64,000 nucleotides of DNA, taken from NCBI GenBank assembly GCA_021850485.1, contig JAJZLY010000005.1, positions 1 to 64,000 on the forward strand. Direction: 5' to 3'. Below, piece by piece: positions 18,646-30,703 of this stretch. Position 1 is the first letter of the stretch, and each line of letters starts with the position of its first letter. The notes under the pieces were generated by a model. That model had not been told where the DNA came from and did no database searches. It saw only the letters and a program-made list of their open reading frames with translations. This DNA comes from Bacillota bacterium (GTDB lineage: Bacteria; Bacillota; Sulfobacillia; JAJZYS01; JAJZLH01). A program made the translations under genes and the position numbers.

Positions 18646-21435
18646 GTGGGCCGCGACTCAGACTTCTCCGGTCCGAACCTGGCGGCGGTGCGTGAACTGT
18701 ACGAGCGCTATCGCCGAGATCCGGCGGCAGTGGACGCCGAAAGCCGTGCCTTTTTCGCCGCGCACGACGGCGAGAGCTGGCTGGCAGGAGAACCCAGCGC
18801 GACCGGGATTGCGGCCGAGGTCGATCTGCGCGCGGTGGTGGGCACCGCCCGCCTCGCCCGCAATATTCGCGAGTACGGGCACCTTGCGGCCGACGTCAAT
18901 CCGCTGGCGGCTCCCAAGCGAGCCCTCACCTTGCAGCCCCAGACGCACGGCGTCAGCGAGGTAGCGCTGGCCGGGCTGCCGGGCAGCATCGTTTGGCCGG
19001 ACGACCCCCGCGGCCAGCACAGCGCCGATCAGGCGATCGATCAGCTGCGCCAGCTGTACTCTGGGCCGATCGGCTTCGACTTCGCCCATGTCGACGCCCT
19101 GGCGGAGCGGCAGTGGCTGCGCCAGGCGGCCGAAGATCACACCATGGCCGTTCACCTGACTGCCGAGGCCGAGCGGGCCCTGCTGGCCCGGCTGACCTGG
19201 GTGGAAGGGCTGGAACGCTTTTTGCACCAGACCTTCGTCGGTCAAAAGCGCTTCTCGATCGAAGGCACCGACATGCTGGTGCCGATGCTGGATCAGTTGA
19301 TCGCAGACGCCGTGGCGCAAGGGGTGCGCGCCGTGTTCATCGGCATGGCGCACCGCGGCCGGCTGAATGTGCTGGCCCACGTCTTGGGCAAGCCGTATGC
19401 CACCATCTTCTCTGAATTTCACGGCGAGGGCGGCCACCCCAGCCACGAAATCGACATGAGCCAGGGCTGGTCCGGAGACGTCAAGTACCACCTCGGGCGC
19501 CGGCGCACGATTCAGGGACAGGGCGCGGTCGAGGTGCGGGTGGCACTCGCCAACAACCCGTCGCATCTCGAATTCGTGAATCCGGTGGTGGCGGGGCTGA
19601 CCCGTGCCGCTCAGGAGGACCGGCACCAGCCCGGCCCCCCTGGCCAAGACCCGGCGCGCGCCCTGGCCATCACCATCCACGGCGACGCTGCCTACCCCGG
19701 TGAGGGGGTGGTCGCCGAGACGTTGAACCTGTCTCGGCTTTCGGGCTACAGCACCGGCGGCACCGTGCACATCGTGCTGAACAACCAGATCGGGTTTACC
19801 ACCGAGCCTGAAGACGGCCGCTCCACCCGCTACGCCGCCGACCTCTCCAAGGGCTTTGAAATCCCCATCTTGCATGTCAACGCCGACCATCCGCGCGCCT
19901 GCCTGGAGGCGATCCGGATCGCCCACGCCTATCGCTCGACCTTCGGCAAAGACGTCTTGGTCGATCTGATCGGCTATCGTCGCTGGGGCCACAACGAGGG
20001 CGATGATCCGGCGTACACGCAGCCGGTGATGAGCCGGGAGATCGCCAGCCATCCGACGGTGCGCGCCTTATGGGCGCTGCAACTGGCCGAGGCCGGGGTG
20101 ATCGGGGCTGACGAGGCGGCGGCGCTGGAGGCACAGGTGTCGTCGGCCCTGCACGACGCACAGACGGCGGGTCTCGCTCAAGTCGAGCCGGAGGCACAGG
20201 CCGGGCCCATTTCCGAGCCGAAAACCGCTGTGCCAGAAGGGCTGCTCCGCCAGTTGCAGATGGCGCTGCTCGACCTGCCGAAGGACTTTCACGTCAACCC
20301 CAAGCTGGCCCGGTTGTTGCTCGACCGACGGCGCGAAGCGCTGGACAAGCCAGGTGCCATCGATTGGGCGCAGGCCGAGGAGTTGGCCTTCGCCAGCCTG
20401 CTGGCAGACGGTGTACCGATTCGGCTGAGCGGCCAGGACTCACTGCGCGGCACCTTCAGCCAGCGCCATCTGGCCCTCTTCGATGCCGAGGACGGGCACC
20501 GCTTCATCCCCTTGCAGGCCATCTCTCAGGCCACAGCCGCCTTCAGCGCGTACAACAGCCCCCTGTCCGAGGCGGCAGTGCTCGGCTTTGAGTACGGCTA
20601 CGGGCTGGAGGCGGCGGGAACGTTGGTCTTGTGGGAGGCGCAGTTCGGTGACTTCGCCAACGCCGGTCAGGTGATCATCGACCAGTTCATCTCAGCCGGC
20701 TGGGCCAAGTGGCGGGAAACATCCGGCCTGGTATTGCTTCTGCCGCACGGCTATGAGGGACAGGGCCCGGAACACTCCAGCGCCCGTTTGGAACGCTATC
20801 TGCAGCTGGCAGCCGAGGGCAATTTGACGGTGGCCAATGCCACCACCGCCGCCCAGTATTTTCATCTGCTCCGTCGCCAGGCAGCCAGCCTGGGCGGCCA
20901 GCCGCGGCCGCTGATCCTGATGGCGCCAAAAAGCCTGCTCCGCCATCCGCTGGCTGGGGCAAGCCTCAGCGACCTCGCCCAGGGCCAGTTTCAACCGGTG
21001 CTGGCCAGCGCCTCAGAGCCAGACCAGGTGCGGCGGGTGGTGATCGGCTCGGGCAAGGTGATGGTCGACTTGGAGATGGCCCTGGCCGAGCGTGAAGCCA
21101 GCACAGAGCTTGCCACCTTGCGCCTGGAGCAGATCGCACCCTTTCCGACTGCAGCCGTGCAGGCTCACCTGAGCAGCTTTAGCCGCCTGCAAGACGTGGT
21201 CTGGGTGCAAGAGGAGCCAGCCAACATGGGGGCATACAGCTTCGTCCGGCAGCCGATTGAGTCGCTTCTGACGGCGGGGGTCTCCTTCAGCTATGCTGGC
21301 CGCCCGCCGCGGGCCGCTACCGCAGAAGGGGATCCCGATGTCCATCAGGTCGAGCAGCGCCGGCTGATCGACCAGGCGCTGGGCAAGGCCGTGTCCTTGG
21401 CCGGAAGCAAGGGAGGCACCAAGCGTGGCCACTGA
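18646..21435 (+). CDS. sucA: 2-oxoglutarate dehydrogenase E1 component
   Basis: A 929-residue thiamine-diphosphate enzyme. The N-terminal E2-docking segment ([20 protein letters not shown]...) is followed by the transketolase-like core with [19 protein letters not shown], the DVKYHLG motif, [17 protein letters not shown] (TPP-binding) and [10 protein letters not shown]. The pyrimidine-binding domain has [16 protein letters not shown] and [23 protein letters not shown]. It decarboxylates 2-oxoglutarate and succinylates the E2 lipoyl arm. The start is GTG at 18646; the ATG five bases upstream is out of frame. It overlaps sucB by 11 bases, so the two are co-translated. The presence of the pair implies a complete oxidative TCA step. 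No E3 gene is in the window. Confidence 0.96.
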   Translation: MGRDSDFSGPNLAAVRELYERYRRDPAAVDAESRAFFAAHDGESWLAGEPSATGIAAEVDLRAVVGTARLARNIREYGHLAADVNPLAAPKRALTLQPQTHGVSEVALAGLPGSIVWPDDPRGQHSADQAIDQLRQLYSGPIGFDFAHVDALAERQWLRQAAEDHTMAVHLTAEAERALLARLTWVEGLERFLHQTFVGQKRFSIEGTDMLVPMLDQLIADAVAQGVRAVFIGMAHRGRLNVLAHVLGKPYATIFSEFHGEGGHPSHEIDMSQGWSGDVKYHLGRRRTIQGQGAVEVRVALANNPSHLEFVNPVVAGLTRAAQEDRHQPGPPGQDPARALAITIHGDAAYPGEGVVAETLNLSRLSGYSTGGTVHIVLNNQIGFTTEPEDGRSTRYAADLSKGFEIPILHVNADHPRACLEAIRIAHAYRSTFGKDVLVDLIGYRRWGHNEGDDPAYTQPVMSREIASHPTVRALWALQLAEAGVIGADEAAALEAQVSSALHDAQTAGLAQVEPEAQAGPISEPKTAVPEGLLRQLQMALLDLPKDFHVNPKLARLLLDRRREALDKPGAIDWAQAEELAFASLLADGVPIRLSGQDSLRGTFSQRHLALFDAEDGHRFIPLQAISQATAAFSAYNSPLSEAAVLGFEYGYGLEAAGTLVLWEAQFGDFANAGQVIIDQFISAGWAKWRETSGLVLLLPHGYEGQGPEHSSARLERYLQLAAEGNLTVANATTAAQYFHLLRRQAASLGGQPRPLILMAPKSLLRHPLAGASLSDLAQGQFQPVLASASEPDQVRRVVIGSGKVMVDLEMALAEREASTELATLRLEQIAPFPTAAVQAHLSSFSRLQDVVWVQEEPANMGAYSFVRQPIESLLTAGVSFSYAGRPPRAATAEGDPDVHQVEQRRLIDQALGKAVSLAGSKGGTKRGH

Positions 21436-22636
21436 CATCCGGGTGCCGGAGATGGGGGAGTCCGTGACCGAGGCCTCGATCGCCAATTGGCTAAAACAGA
21501 TCGGCGAGTCGGTGGCGGCCGGTGAGGCGGTGGTGGAACTGGAGACGGACAAGGTGAATTTGGAGGTGCCCTCGCCGGTGGCGGGCGTCCTGACCTCTCA
21601 GGATGCTGCCGCTGGGGACATCGTGCGCCCGGGTGACCTATTGGCCACGGTGGCGGCAGGGGTGGTGGCCGAGGCGCCGCCGGCCGCGGTCAGGGAACCT
21701 GAAAAGACGCCGCCAGCCGTGGCGGAGGCAAGCGCTCCGACCGTAGCGGCCGTGGCAGCCCACGCTTCGGCTGTGGCACCGCCGGCTGCTCCGGCCATTC
21801 GCCAGTTGGCCAGGGCGCAAGGAGTAGACCTGACGGCTTTGGCCGGCAGTGGGCCGTCCGGACGCATTCAGCGGGAGGATCTGGTCCCGGTGCCGCCGGT
21901 GCCGGCCGCACCTGCGGCTGTGGCTGCGCCAGGCGAAGAGGTGGTAGAGCGGCAGAAGATGTCGCGCCGCCGTCAGACCATCGCCAAACGGCTGGTCGAG
22001 GCCCAGCACACGGCGGCGATGCTGACCACCTTCAATGAGGTGGACATGAGCCGGGTGATGGCGATCCGCAGCCAGTACAAAGACGCCTTCAAGGAGCGCT
22101 ATGGCGTCTCTTTGGGCTTCATGTCGTTTTTCACCAGGGCCACCGTTGAGGCGCTGAAAGCTTTTCCCCGCCTGAATGCCGAGGTGTCTGGCGATGAGAT
22201 CTGGCTCAAGCGCTACTACCACATCGGAGTGGCCGTCTCCACTGAAGAGGGGCTGGTCGTGCCGGTGGTCCGGCACGCCGATCAGCTGACCTTCGCCGGG
22301 ATCGAGCGAGAAATCCAGCGCCTGGCGAAGCGGGCTAGGGAGCGCGAACTCACCATCGCCGACCTGCAAGGCGGCACCTTCACCATCACGAACGGCGGTG
22401 TGTTCGGTTCATTGTTTTCCACGCCGATCCTCAATCAGCCGGAGGTTGGCATTCTCGGCATGCATACCATCCAGGAGCGGCCGGTGGCGGTGAAAGGCCA
22501 GGTGGAGGTGCGTCCGATGATGTACCTCGCCGTCACCTACGACCACCGGATCGTGGACGGGGCGGAGGCCGTGCAGTTTTTGGTGCACATCAAGAATCAG
22601 CTGGAGTCTCCAGAACGCCTGCTGCTCGAGATCTAG
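21425..22636 (+). CDS. sucB: Dihydrolipoyl succinyltransferase (2-oxoglutarate dehydrogenase E2)
   Basis: A 403-residue protein beginning GTG inside the end of sucA with GGGAGG upstream. Domains in order are one lipoyl domain (residues 1-75, lipoyl Lys in [10 protein letters not shown]), an Ala/Pro linker, a peripheral subunit-binding domain ([20 protein letters not shown] near 120-150), a second linker, and the acyltransferase core from about 175. The core ends with the catalytic [15 protein letters not shown] (His and Asp present). It passes the succinyl group to CoA. The single lipoyl domain and partner E1 type distinguish it from pyruvate dehydrogenase E2. Confidence 0.96.
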   Translation: MATDIRVPEMGESVTEASIANWLKQIGESVAAGEAVVELETDKVNLEVPSPVAGVLTSQDAAAGDIVRPGDLLATVAAGVVAEAPPAAVREPEKTPPAVAEASAPTVAAVAAHASAVAPPAAPAIRQLARAQGVDLTALAGSGPSGRIQREDLVPVPPVPAAPAAVAAPGEEVVERQKMSRRRQTIAKRLVEAQHTAAMLTTFNEVDMSRVMAIRSQYKDAFKERYGVSLGFMSFFTRATVEALKAFPRLNAEVSGDEIWLKRYYHIGVAVSTEEGLVVPVVRHADQLTFAGIEREIQRLAKRARERELTIADLQGGTFTITNGGVFGSLFSTPILNQPEVGILGMHTIQERPVAVKGQVEVRPMMYLAVTYDHRIVDGAEAVQFLVHIKNQLESPERLLLEI

Positions 22637-22693
22637 ATCAGCCGGCAGCGCTGGCTGGGTGACGAGGGTACTCTTGTGGCTCCGTGTGTCGGA

Positions 22694-23113
22694 TCACAGT
22701 CGCCAGTCGGCCAAGGCGATGGCCTGCACACCGTGCACCGACTGGTATCCGCGGTCTGCGGTCAGAATGCGACTGATCCCAGCCGTCTGCATCACCGCCA
22801 GGTGAATGGTGTCTCGCGGAGAGAGTGCGGGATGCGCTGCCAGCAAAGTGCGAGCCGTTCGCACATCCGCCTCTGTGACGGGCAAGATCCATCCGCGCAT
22901 TAGGTCGCAGTATGCATCGAAAATGCGCATGCCCTTTTGCATCTCGTGAACGGCGTCGTAGCGGTACAAAATCTCCTGTTGGACCTCCGAATCCGTGCGC
23001 GCGGCCAACTTCCCGGCCGCAATGGCGCCAAGAGCTGCTCGGGCGTGCTCTCTGAGCGGGTGGGGACGACCGGCGGCGTACATGGGTACGTTGGTGTCGA
23101 TGAAGATGCTCAC
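22694..23113 (-). CDS. PIN-domain ribonuclease toxin, VapC-like
   Basis: A protein of 139 residues with the PIN fold acids: Asp in FIDTNVPMY near the N-terminus, Glu in SEVQQEILYRY, Asp in VTEADVRTA, and Asp pairs in SPRDTIHLAVM and LTADRGY. PIN toxins cleave RNA, often tRNA, with Mg2+. The GTG start overlaps the stop of the upstream ribbon-helix-helix gene as GTGA, the typical antitoxin-toxin coupling. The target is unknown. Confidence 0.85.
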   Translation of the reverse strand: MSIFIDTNVPMYAAGRPHPLREHARAALGAIAAGKLAARTDSEVQQEILYRYDAVHEMQKGMRIFDAYCDLMRGWILPVTEADVRTARTLLAAHPALSPRDTIHLAVMQTAGISRILTADRGYQSVHGVQAIALADWRL

Positions 23114-23349
23114 TTGAGCCGTCCCTCGGTGATCTCACGCTTCATCTGCTCCCACTCGGACACCGGGGCGTCCACTGCGAATAGGCGATCGGCCGCGTCC
23201 TGGCGCCGTTGGTCCTGCATTCCGTACGTTTCCCAAAGAGCCTCCCGGACAATTTTGCCCATGGAAGCGCCTCGTCGGGCGGCCTCTGCCTGAACCAGCG
23301 CGTACTCGTCCCCGGACAGCCGAATCTCCAGTCGCTGGGAGTGTGCCAC
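23110..23349 (-). CDS. Ribbon-helix-helix antitoxin
   Basis: A 79-residue protein. The N-terminal RLEIRLSGDEYALVQAEAARRGASMGKIVREALWETY is a typical ribbon-helix-helix DNA-binding unit of CopG/VapB type, and the charged C-terminus would wrap the PIN toxin encoded next. The GTG start has GAGGTGAGG upstream. A 46-bp near-perfect palindrome lies 12-57 bp before the start and is the likely operator for autoregulation by the dimeric RHH/toxin complex. Confidence 0.82.
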   Translation of the reverse strand: MAHSQRLEIRLSGDEYALVQAEAARRGASMGKIVREALWETYGMQDQRRQDAADRLFAVDAPVSEWEQMKREITEGRLK

Positions 23350-23360
23350 GACCTCACCTC

Positions 23361-23406
23361 GAGATAAAATTACGGCATACGGTACCGTATGTCGTAATTT
23401 TATCTC
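23361..23406. promoter_or_regulatory. 46-bp near-perfect palindrome, probable operator of the toxin-antitoxin pair
   Basis: The 23-bp arms meet at GGTACC (centre 23383/23384) and mirror each other with a single mismatch (G versus A at the tenth base from the centre). The inner part repeats the core TACGGTACCGTA and the outer part is AT-rich (GAGATAAAATTACG). It lies directly upstream of the antitoxin start. RHH antitoxins bind such inverted repeats cooperatively. As RNA it could also form a long hairpin. Confidence 0.75.
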
Positions 23407-23557
23407 CGTCTCACGCCTCTATCAACCCTAGGGCCGAGCATCTTGAGCCCGACGCGCTCAGGAGTATGACCCAGCCAGACGCGTCTAACGGACACCGGTA
23501 AGCTACACGATAGCGTTCGATCCTTTGAATGCGGCGGCGATGGCGCTGGATCAGCCG

Positions 23558-24136
23558 TCAGACGTTAGCGCCGCTTCTGCCCACCAGCTTCCAGCTGAGC
23601 GGCAACAGTCCAGAGGCGACGAGGAGCTTGAGCGTGTCGCCAATCACAAACGGCAAAAAGCCCAGTGTCACGGCCTTGGCCATACCCAAATAGAGCCCCA
23701 GCCACGGCACGGCGATTGCATACATCGCCACTTCGCCGATCACCATGGCCAAGAGCACCTTGCCGTCGCGGTCCCAGCCTCGCTCAGCCAAGAGTCCGAC
23801 CAGATAGGCAGCCACCACAAAACCGATCAGATAGCCGCCCAGCGGCCCCAGCACGGTGCTGGCCCCCGCTGTGCCGCCGGCAAACACGGGCGCCCCGGCC
23901 ATACCGACCAAGGCGTAGACCAAGAGGGAAAGTGCGCCCTTGCGTGCACCCAAGGTAGCTCCGGTGGTGAGTACGGCGAAGGTCTGAAGGGTGACCGGAA
24001 CCGGAGTGAACGGCAGTGGGATGGAGACTTGGGCCAATAGGGCCGTGAACAAGGCACCCCCCAATACCAGCACAGTGGCGGAAAGAACGCCGGGCTTGAC
24101 CAGGCGGTCGGCGAGGGTGCGGGGTGCCGTGATCAT
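23558..24136 (-). CDS. bioY: Biotin transporter BioY (ECF S component)
   Basis: A protein of 192 residues with about six hydrophobic segments. BioY features are visible: ALFTALLAQVSIPLPFTPVPVTLQTFAVL near the N-terminus (the conserved P-x-P-F-T-P-V-P-V-T-x-Q-T box), then GPLGGYLIGFVVAAYLVG and PFVIGDTLKLLVA. It is the substrate-binding membrane subunit for biotin and usually docks with shared EcfA/EcfT ATPase subunits, none of which is encoded nearby. No biotin genes or BirA-type operator are visible. A GGAGGG lies 20 bases before the ATG, too far for normal use. Confidence 0.93.
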   Translation of the reverse strand: MITAPRTLADRLVKPGVLSATVLVLGGALFTALLAQVSIPLPFTPVPVTLQTFAVLTTGATLGARKGALSLLVYALVGMAGAPVFAGGTAGASTVLGPLGGYLIGFVVAAYLVGLLAERGWDRDGKVLLAMVIGEVAMYAIAVPWLGLYLGMAKAVTLGFLPFVIGDTLKLLVASGLLPLSWKLVGRSGANV

Positions 24137-24184
24137 TGCGCTAGACAGGGCAGATCCCTCCAGTTGCGATATCGGCTGGCGAAC

Positions 24185-25420
24185 TTAGGCAGAGCTAGCG
24201 GCACTTCCTGCAAGGCCGGCTGCCATGGCGAGCCGGACGTCTTTGGACAGACCCCAGACCAGAGCCAGCAGGATCATGGCGGCCCCGGCAGCCAGCCACA
24301 AGAAGACCAAGGACAGGTGGAGGGCAAAGAAGCCGCCGGCCAGCAGCGGGCCGAGCGGTGTGGCGATGGAAAAGAGCGTGAGCATCATCCCCATCACCCG
24401 GCCGCGCACGGCCTCTGGGATCAGGCGCTGAATGACGGCAAAGGCGGTGGCGTTCAAGATGCCGCTCATCACCCCGCTCACAGCCAACAGGAACAGCTCA
24501 GGCCAAAACGCCGGCCACAGGGCGAAGGCGATCATCAAGGCGCCCTGCACCGCTGCTGACACGGACACCACCAGCCAGGCCGGCCGGCGGGCGAGGGAGG
24601 AGGCGAGCAGGTAGCCTGAAATGGCACCGCCGGGAAAGGCGGCTTCAAAAAAGCCGAAGGAGACGACAGTGCCGTGCAGTACGTGGTGCACCCAGTACGA
24701 CATGGTGATGAAGGCACCCATGAACAACAGGTTCGTGAGGGCGATGACGGGCACGGTCTGGATCAGCCAGCGCATCTCGCGCGCTGCCGCCAGGCCCTCT
24801 CGGATGGCCCGCCAGGATATGGCCGCCGTGTCGGCGGGCGCAGTCTTGCCCCGCGAGGCGGCGGCCACGAACAGGAGCGACGCTGCGCTGATCAGGAAGC
24901 TTCCGGCGTCGAAGCCTAAGATGACACCCAGTCCGATCACCGCTAGGGCAGCGCCGCCGGCCGCAGCCCCCACCAGATTGACCGTCTGGTAGGTACCTTG
25001 CATCAAGCCGTTGGCGGCGACCAACTGGTCGCCGGACACCACTTCCGGCAGGAGGGTACTTTCGGCCGGACTGAACAGCGCTCCGCCCAGCGTGACCAGC
25101 GCTAAGGCTACCAGCAGCAGATAGGGCGTGATGGTGGGATCGGCCAGCGCGCCGATCAGCACCAGGGTTACAGACCCGGCCCGGACCAGGTCGGTGAGCA
25201 CCATCAGCCGCCAGGCTCCGAAGTGATCTACCAAAACGCCGCCCAAGAAGGCGAAGAGCTGAGGCAGGGCGATCACCACACCGGCCGCCACCAAGAGGTA
25301 CGGCGAGCGCAGTTGCAAGATCCAAAACGCCGCGATTGACAAGAAGACATTGCCGAACTGGGAGATGCCCTGACCCAGCCACAGCGCGCGCAACGAGGGA
25401 ATGGAAAATGCTTGTCGCAT
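24185..25420 (-). CDS. MFS transporter, copy 1 of a tandem pair
   Basis: A 411-residue, 12-helix major facilitator protein of the MFS_3 type (enterobactin-exporter and macrolide-efflux-like). It starts MRQAFSIPSLRALWLGQGISQFGN with GGGAGG upstream. The A-motif-like loop reads LGGVLVDHFGAWRLM, and FSPAESTLLPEVVSGDQLVAANGLMQ is the conserved stretch after helix 4. Family members export drugs or siderophores; the substrate here is unknown. It is closely similar along its whole length to the gene upstream, so a duplication produced the pair. Confidence 0.85.
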   Translation of the reverse strand: MRQAFSIPSLRALWLGQGISQFGNVFLSIAAFWILQLRSPYLLVAAGVVIALPQLFAFLGGVLVDHFGAWRLMVLTDLVRAGSVTLVLIGALADPTITPYLLLVALALVTLGGALFSPAESTLLPEVVSGDQLVAANGLMQGTYQTVNLVGAAAGGAALAVIGLGVILGFDAGSFLISAASLLFVAAASRGKTAPADTAAISWRAIREGLAAAREMRWLIQTVPVIALTNLLFMGAFITMSYWVHHVLHGTVVSFGFFEAAFPGGAISGYLLASSLARRPAWLVVSVSAAVQGALMIAFALWPAFWPELFLLAVSGVMSGILNATAFAVIQRLIPEAVRGRVMGMMLTLFSIATPLGPLLAGGFFALHLSLVFLWLAAGAAMILLALVWGLSKDVRLAMAAGLAGSAASSA

Positions 25421-25470
25421 GTGGTCGCCTCCCGTTTAGGTGGGGGGGAGGGTCGAGTCAGTCCGATGCG

Positions 25471-26709
25471 CTAACTGGCGGAGGAGGTGACGTTACCTGT
25501 AAACCCGTCCGTCATCGCCGACCGGACATCTTTGGATACGCCCCAGACCAATCCAAGGGCGATGCCGGCAACTCCACTCAGTATCCAGAGAATGACCAGC
25601 GACCAGCCGGTAGCGAAGAAGACACCGGTCACCAAGGGGCCGAGCGGCGCACTCAGGCCGAGCAGAGTGATCACCATGCCCAGCACCCGGCCGCGCATCG
25701 CCGCCGGAATCGACGCCTGGATGACGGAGATGGCGATGGTGTTGATCACGCCGTTCAAGATGCCTGCTAGGACCATAATGCCCAGTTCCCCGGGGATGGA
25801 CAGCCACAACGGGAAGAGGAGAAATAGTGCGCCCTGGACGGTCGCCATCACGGCGATCACCTGCCAGGCTGGCCAACGCCGAAAACTGGCGGCGTTCAGC
25901 GATCCCAGGATGAGGCCGCCCGCCCACAGGGCGTCGAACAACCCGTAGTCGGCCACTGTGCCACCCAGCACATGGTGCACCCAGTACGGCAAGGAGATGA
26001 AGGTGGCAAAGAAAAGCAGGTTGGTGAGGGCGATGATGGGTAGGGTTTGGATCAGCCAGCGCATCTCGCGGGCGGCGGAAAGGCCTTCTCGAATCGCCCT
26101 AAGCGAGATGGCTGGGGTGTCAGTTGGCGCGACGCGGCGGCGGGAGGAAGCGGTCACGAAGAATAAGGACGCCACGCTGGCCACGAAAGTGGCGGCGTCG
26201 AAACCGAGGATCGCTCCCACACCAATGGCGAGCAGTGCCGCTCCGCCCATCGCCGCCCCGACCGCCGATGCGGTTTGGGAAGTGCTCTGCATCAGACCGT
26301 TGGCGGCCACCAGTTCCTCGCCTGACACCACCTCTGGTAACAGGGTGGCCTCGGCTGGGCCGAACAGGGCACCGCCAAGCGTGGTCAGGGCCAAGGCCAC
26401 AAGCAACAGGTAGGGGGTGATGGTGGGGTCGGCCAGGGCCGCCACCAGAACTGTGCCGACCACCGCCGCCCGCACCACATCGGTTAGCACCATCAGCCGC
26501 CAAGCCCCGAAGTGATCGACCAAGACGCCGCCCAAGAAGGCGAACAGTTGGGGCAGAGCGATCAGCACTCCGGCCGCCACCAGGAGATAGGGCGAGCGCA
26601 GCTGCAGGATCCAGAAGGCGGCGATCTGTAAGAAGACATTGCCAAAGACGGAGATGCCCTGGCCCAGCCACAGGGCGCGCAGAGAGGGAATGGCCAGTGC
26701 CTTACGCAC
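25471..26709 (-). CDS. MFS transporter, copy 2 of a tandem pair
   Basis: A protein of 412 residues from the GTG at 26709, where homology with copy 1 begins (VRKALAIPSLRALWLGQGIS); the longer frame upstream lies inside the DUF4097 gene and looks spurious. The same landmarks are present: LGGVLVDHFGAWRLMVLTD, FGPAEATLLPEVVSGEELVAANGLMQ and 12 hydrophobic segments. The two copies diverge mainly in helices 6-10. Its start overlaps the stop of the DUF4097 gene by 8 bases, so it is translated as part of the DUF2089-DUF4097-MFS-MFS operon. Confidence 0.85.
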   Translation of the reverse strand: MRKALAIPSLRALWLGQGISVFGNVFLQIAAFWILQLRSPYLLVAAGVLIALPQLFAFLGGVLVDHFGAWRLMVLTDVVRAAVVGTVLVAALADPTITPYLLLVALALTTLGGALFGPAEATLLPEVVSGEELVAANGLMQSTSQTASAVGAAMGGAALLAIGVGAILGFDAATFVASVASLFFVTASSRRRVAPTDTPAISLRAIREGLSAAREMRWLIQTLPIIALTNLLFFATFISLPYWVHHVLGGTVADYGLFDALWAGGLILGSLNAASFRRWPAWQVIAVMATVQGALFLLFPLWLSIPGELGIMVLAGILNGVINTIAISVIQASIPAAMRGRVLGMVITLLGLSAPLGPLVTGVFFATGWSLVILWILSGVAGIALGLVWGVSKDVRSAMTDGFTGNVTSSAS

Positions 26710-27838
26710 GGCTATCCTCGACGGTGATCGAGCCGAAGGCGGTCTCCAGCTTGATCTGCAGCGCTTCGTCGCCGTCCGCCATGGTGACCTCGCGGCCGAC
26801 CGTACCGCCGCTTTGGTGGCGGATGGTGCCATGGACGTCCAGGTTGACGCTGCCGACCCCGGCCTCGGCCTTCAAGGCATAGCCGAGGGTCTTGGGGATG
26901 TGCACCGTGATCGCCCCGCGCACCGTCTCGGCGCTCAGCTTGCCGCGCGAGCCGGGCAACGCCTCGGCGAAGATGCGGCCGTTCACCGTCTCCAGGCTGC
27001 AGTCCGCGAGCACGCCGGCCAGCGACAGCTTGCCGTTTAGGGTTTCCATGCTCACCCGCTGGGCCTCCCCCGCCACCACCTCCATGGCGCCGTTGCGGGT
27101 CTCAAAAGAGCAATGGGAGAGCGAGCGGGCGCTGACTCTAAAGGCGCCGTTCAGGCTCTCCACCTTGAGGTCTTGGGCGGACAGGCCCTCCATGTTGAAC
27201 AGCCCGTTCATCAGCTCAGCCGACCCAGTCAGGGTCACACCGGCTGGCACCTGGACCTCGATGCGCGGGGTGTCCATGCCGCGACCAAAAGAGAAGTTCA
27301 CGTTGCGGCGCGGCTGTTCGATCTGCAGAACGTGGTTTTCGAAGGACACCAGCGGCGTCAACTGCTCCGGCCCACGGTAGGAGAAGTGGACGCCCTGGGC
27401 GTCCGCTGAGGGCACAAGCACCAGGCTGCCATGGTTCAGTTCGATCTCAAGCTTCATCGTGCGGTCTGCGCCAGCGGCCAGATCGAAGTGCTGATCCGCC
27501 TGAGCCGGCTGCGCACTGTGAGCCCATGGTCTGCGGTTGGCCGAGGCCCCAAACTCGTTGAACGCGCCATCCATGGCCTCTGCGACGATGTGGTCCACCA
27601 TCTCTCCCAGGTCCCCGCCAAAGCTGCCAGGCCGGTGCCGACGACCCCGCCAGCGGAAACGGCCACTCCTACGGGCCTCCTCAGCTCCGGTGGCCTGTGT
27701 ATCGCTCGGCCCTTGGCCCGTCGTGTCCTGGTCCGATCCGTGGCCGAGGGCGGCGATCAGCTCCGCTCCTTCTTCTGCCGTGATCTTCTTCTCCGCCACC
27801 AGATCCAAGATTTTCACGATCTCCTGGCTAGGACTCAT
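26702..27838 (-). CDS. DUF4097 beta-strand-repeat protein with N-terminal short helical domain
   Basis: A protein of 378 residues from the ATG at 27838, which AAGGAG precedes by 9 bases; the more distal ATG at 27865 has no site. The N-terminal 25 residues (EIVKILDLVAEKKITAEEGAELIAAL) form a SHOCT/YvlB-like helical module. A basic linker (RRSGRFRWRGRRHR) follows. From about residue 115 runs the DUF4097 right-handed beta-sheet repeat with recurring NG-x-(F/L/I)-x-x-x (MNGLFNMEG, LNGAFRVSA, RNGAMEVVAG, LNGKLSLAG, VNGRIFAEA). Such proteins (for example YvlB) belong to cell-envelope stress loci. There is no signal or membrane helix, so it is likely cytoplasmic. Confidence 0.8.
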   Translation of the reverse strand: MSPSQEIVKILDLVAEKKITAEEGAELIAALGHGSDQDTTGQGPSDTQATGAEEARRSGRFRWRGRRHRPGSFGGDLGEMVDHIVAEAMDGAFNEFGASANRRPWAHSAQPAQADQHFDLAAGADRTMKLEIELNHGSLVLVPSADAQGVHFSYRGPEQLTPLVSFENHVLQIEQPRRNVNFSFGRGMDTPRIEVQVPAGVTLTGSAELMNGLFNMEGLSAQDLKVESLNGAFRVSARSLSHCSFETRNGAMEVVAGEAQRVSMETLNGKLSLAGVLADCSLETVNGRIFAEALPGSRGKLSAETVRGAITVHIPKTLGYALKAEAGVGSVNLDVHGTIRHQSGGTVGREVTMADGDEALQIKLETAFGSITVEDSRA

Positions 27839-28238
27839 CGGAGCCATCTCCTTCGCTGGACTCATTTCGCACGATCACAGCGTCCCCGCGCAAAAGCGCC
27901 AAGGCCTCTCCCGCACTGATCTCGCCGGAGCGCAGCCGCTCCAAAACGGCCTCACCGGGAGACGGGCGACGCTCTTCAACCTCGCCACCCAGGGCCAGCA
28001 CCAACTCATCGAGCCTGGATCGGAGTCCCGGGTAGGACAGATCCGTGATCCGCTCCAGGGCCTTCAGGTTGCCGCGGGCCCGAATGAAGCGTTCGGCGAA
28101 AGTGGCCAATTCCGGGGTCAGTTCGGCGAACGGCACCCGAAAGTGGCCCTCGACCGACACCTGACAGCTATCGCAATACAGCCGGACGGCAGTCAAGGGG
28201 CCGGCGCAGACGGGGCAAGAGGGCACGGGATGATCCAT
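27828..28238 (-). CDS. DUF2089 family zinc-ribbon and helix-turn-helix protein
   Basis: A 136-residue protein with a zinc ribbon at the N-terminus (CPVCAGPL...YCDSC) and a helical segment FIRARGNLKALERITDLSYPGLRSRLDELV that reads like a helix-turn-helix, the standard DUF2089 layout. The C-terminal part (EAVLERLRSGEISAGEALALLRG) repeats the same helical motif as the start of the next protein, DUF4097. It is first in the operon, is probably a DNA-binding regulator and may control it. GAGGTGAGG precedes the ATG. The gene lies divergent to lon across a 147-bp gap. Confidence 0.8.
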   Translation of the reverse strand: MDHPVPSCPVCAGPLTAVRLYCDSCQVSVEGHFRVPFAELTPELATFAERFIRARGNLKALERITDLSYPGLRSRLDELVLALGGEVEERRPSPGEAVLERLRSGEISAGEALALLRGDAVIVRNESSEGDGSDES

Positions 28239-28385
28239 ATCCTCACCTCACGGGATCATATATACACCACTTAGGATAAAAAAGTAACCTATTGATCGAA
28301 AATATGTCGCCTGCTCGCCACATGCTCCGGCACCAGGCCATCGGTTGCGTGGGTTATACTGAAGTCACCATCGGAGGTGGCCAGG

Positions 28386-30701
<2,316 letters not shown>

Positions 30702-30703
30702 TC

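Noticed and set aside
18658-20052. 464-codon frame on the minus strand
   Set aside because: Antisense shadow of sucA without motifs.
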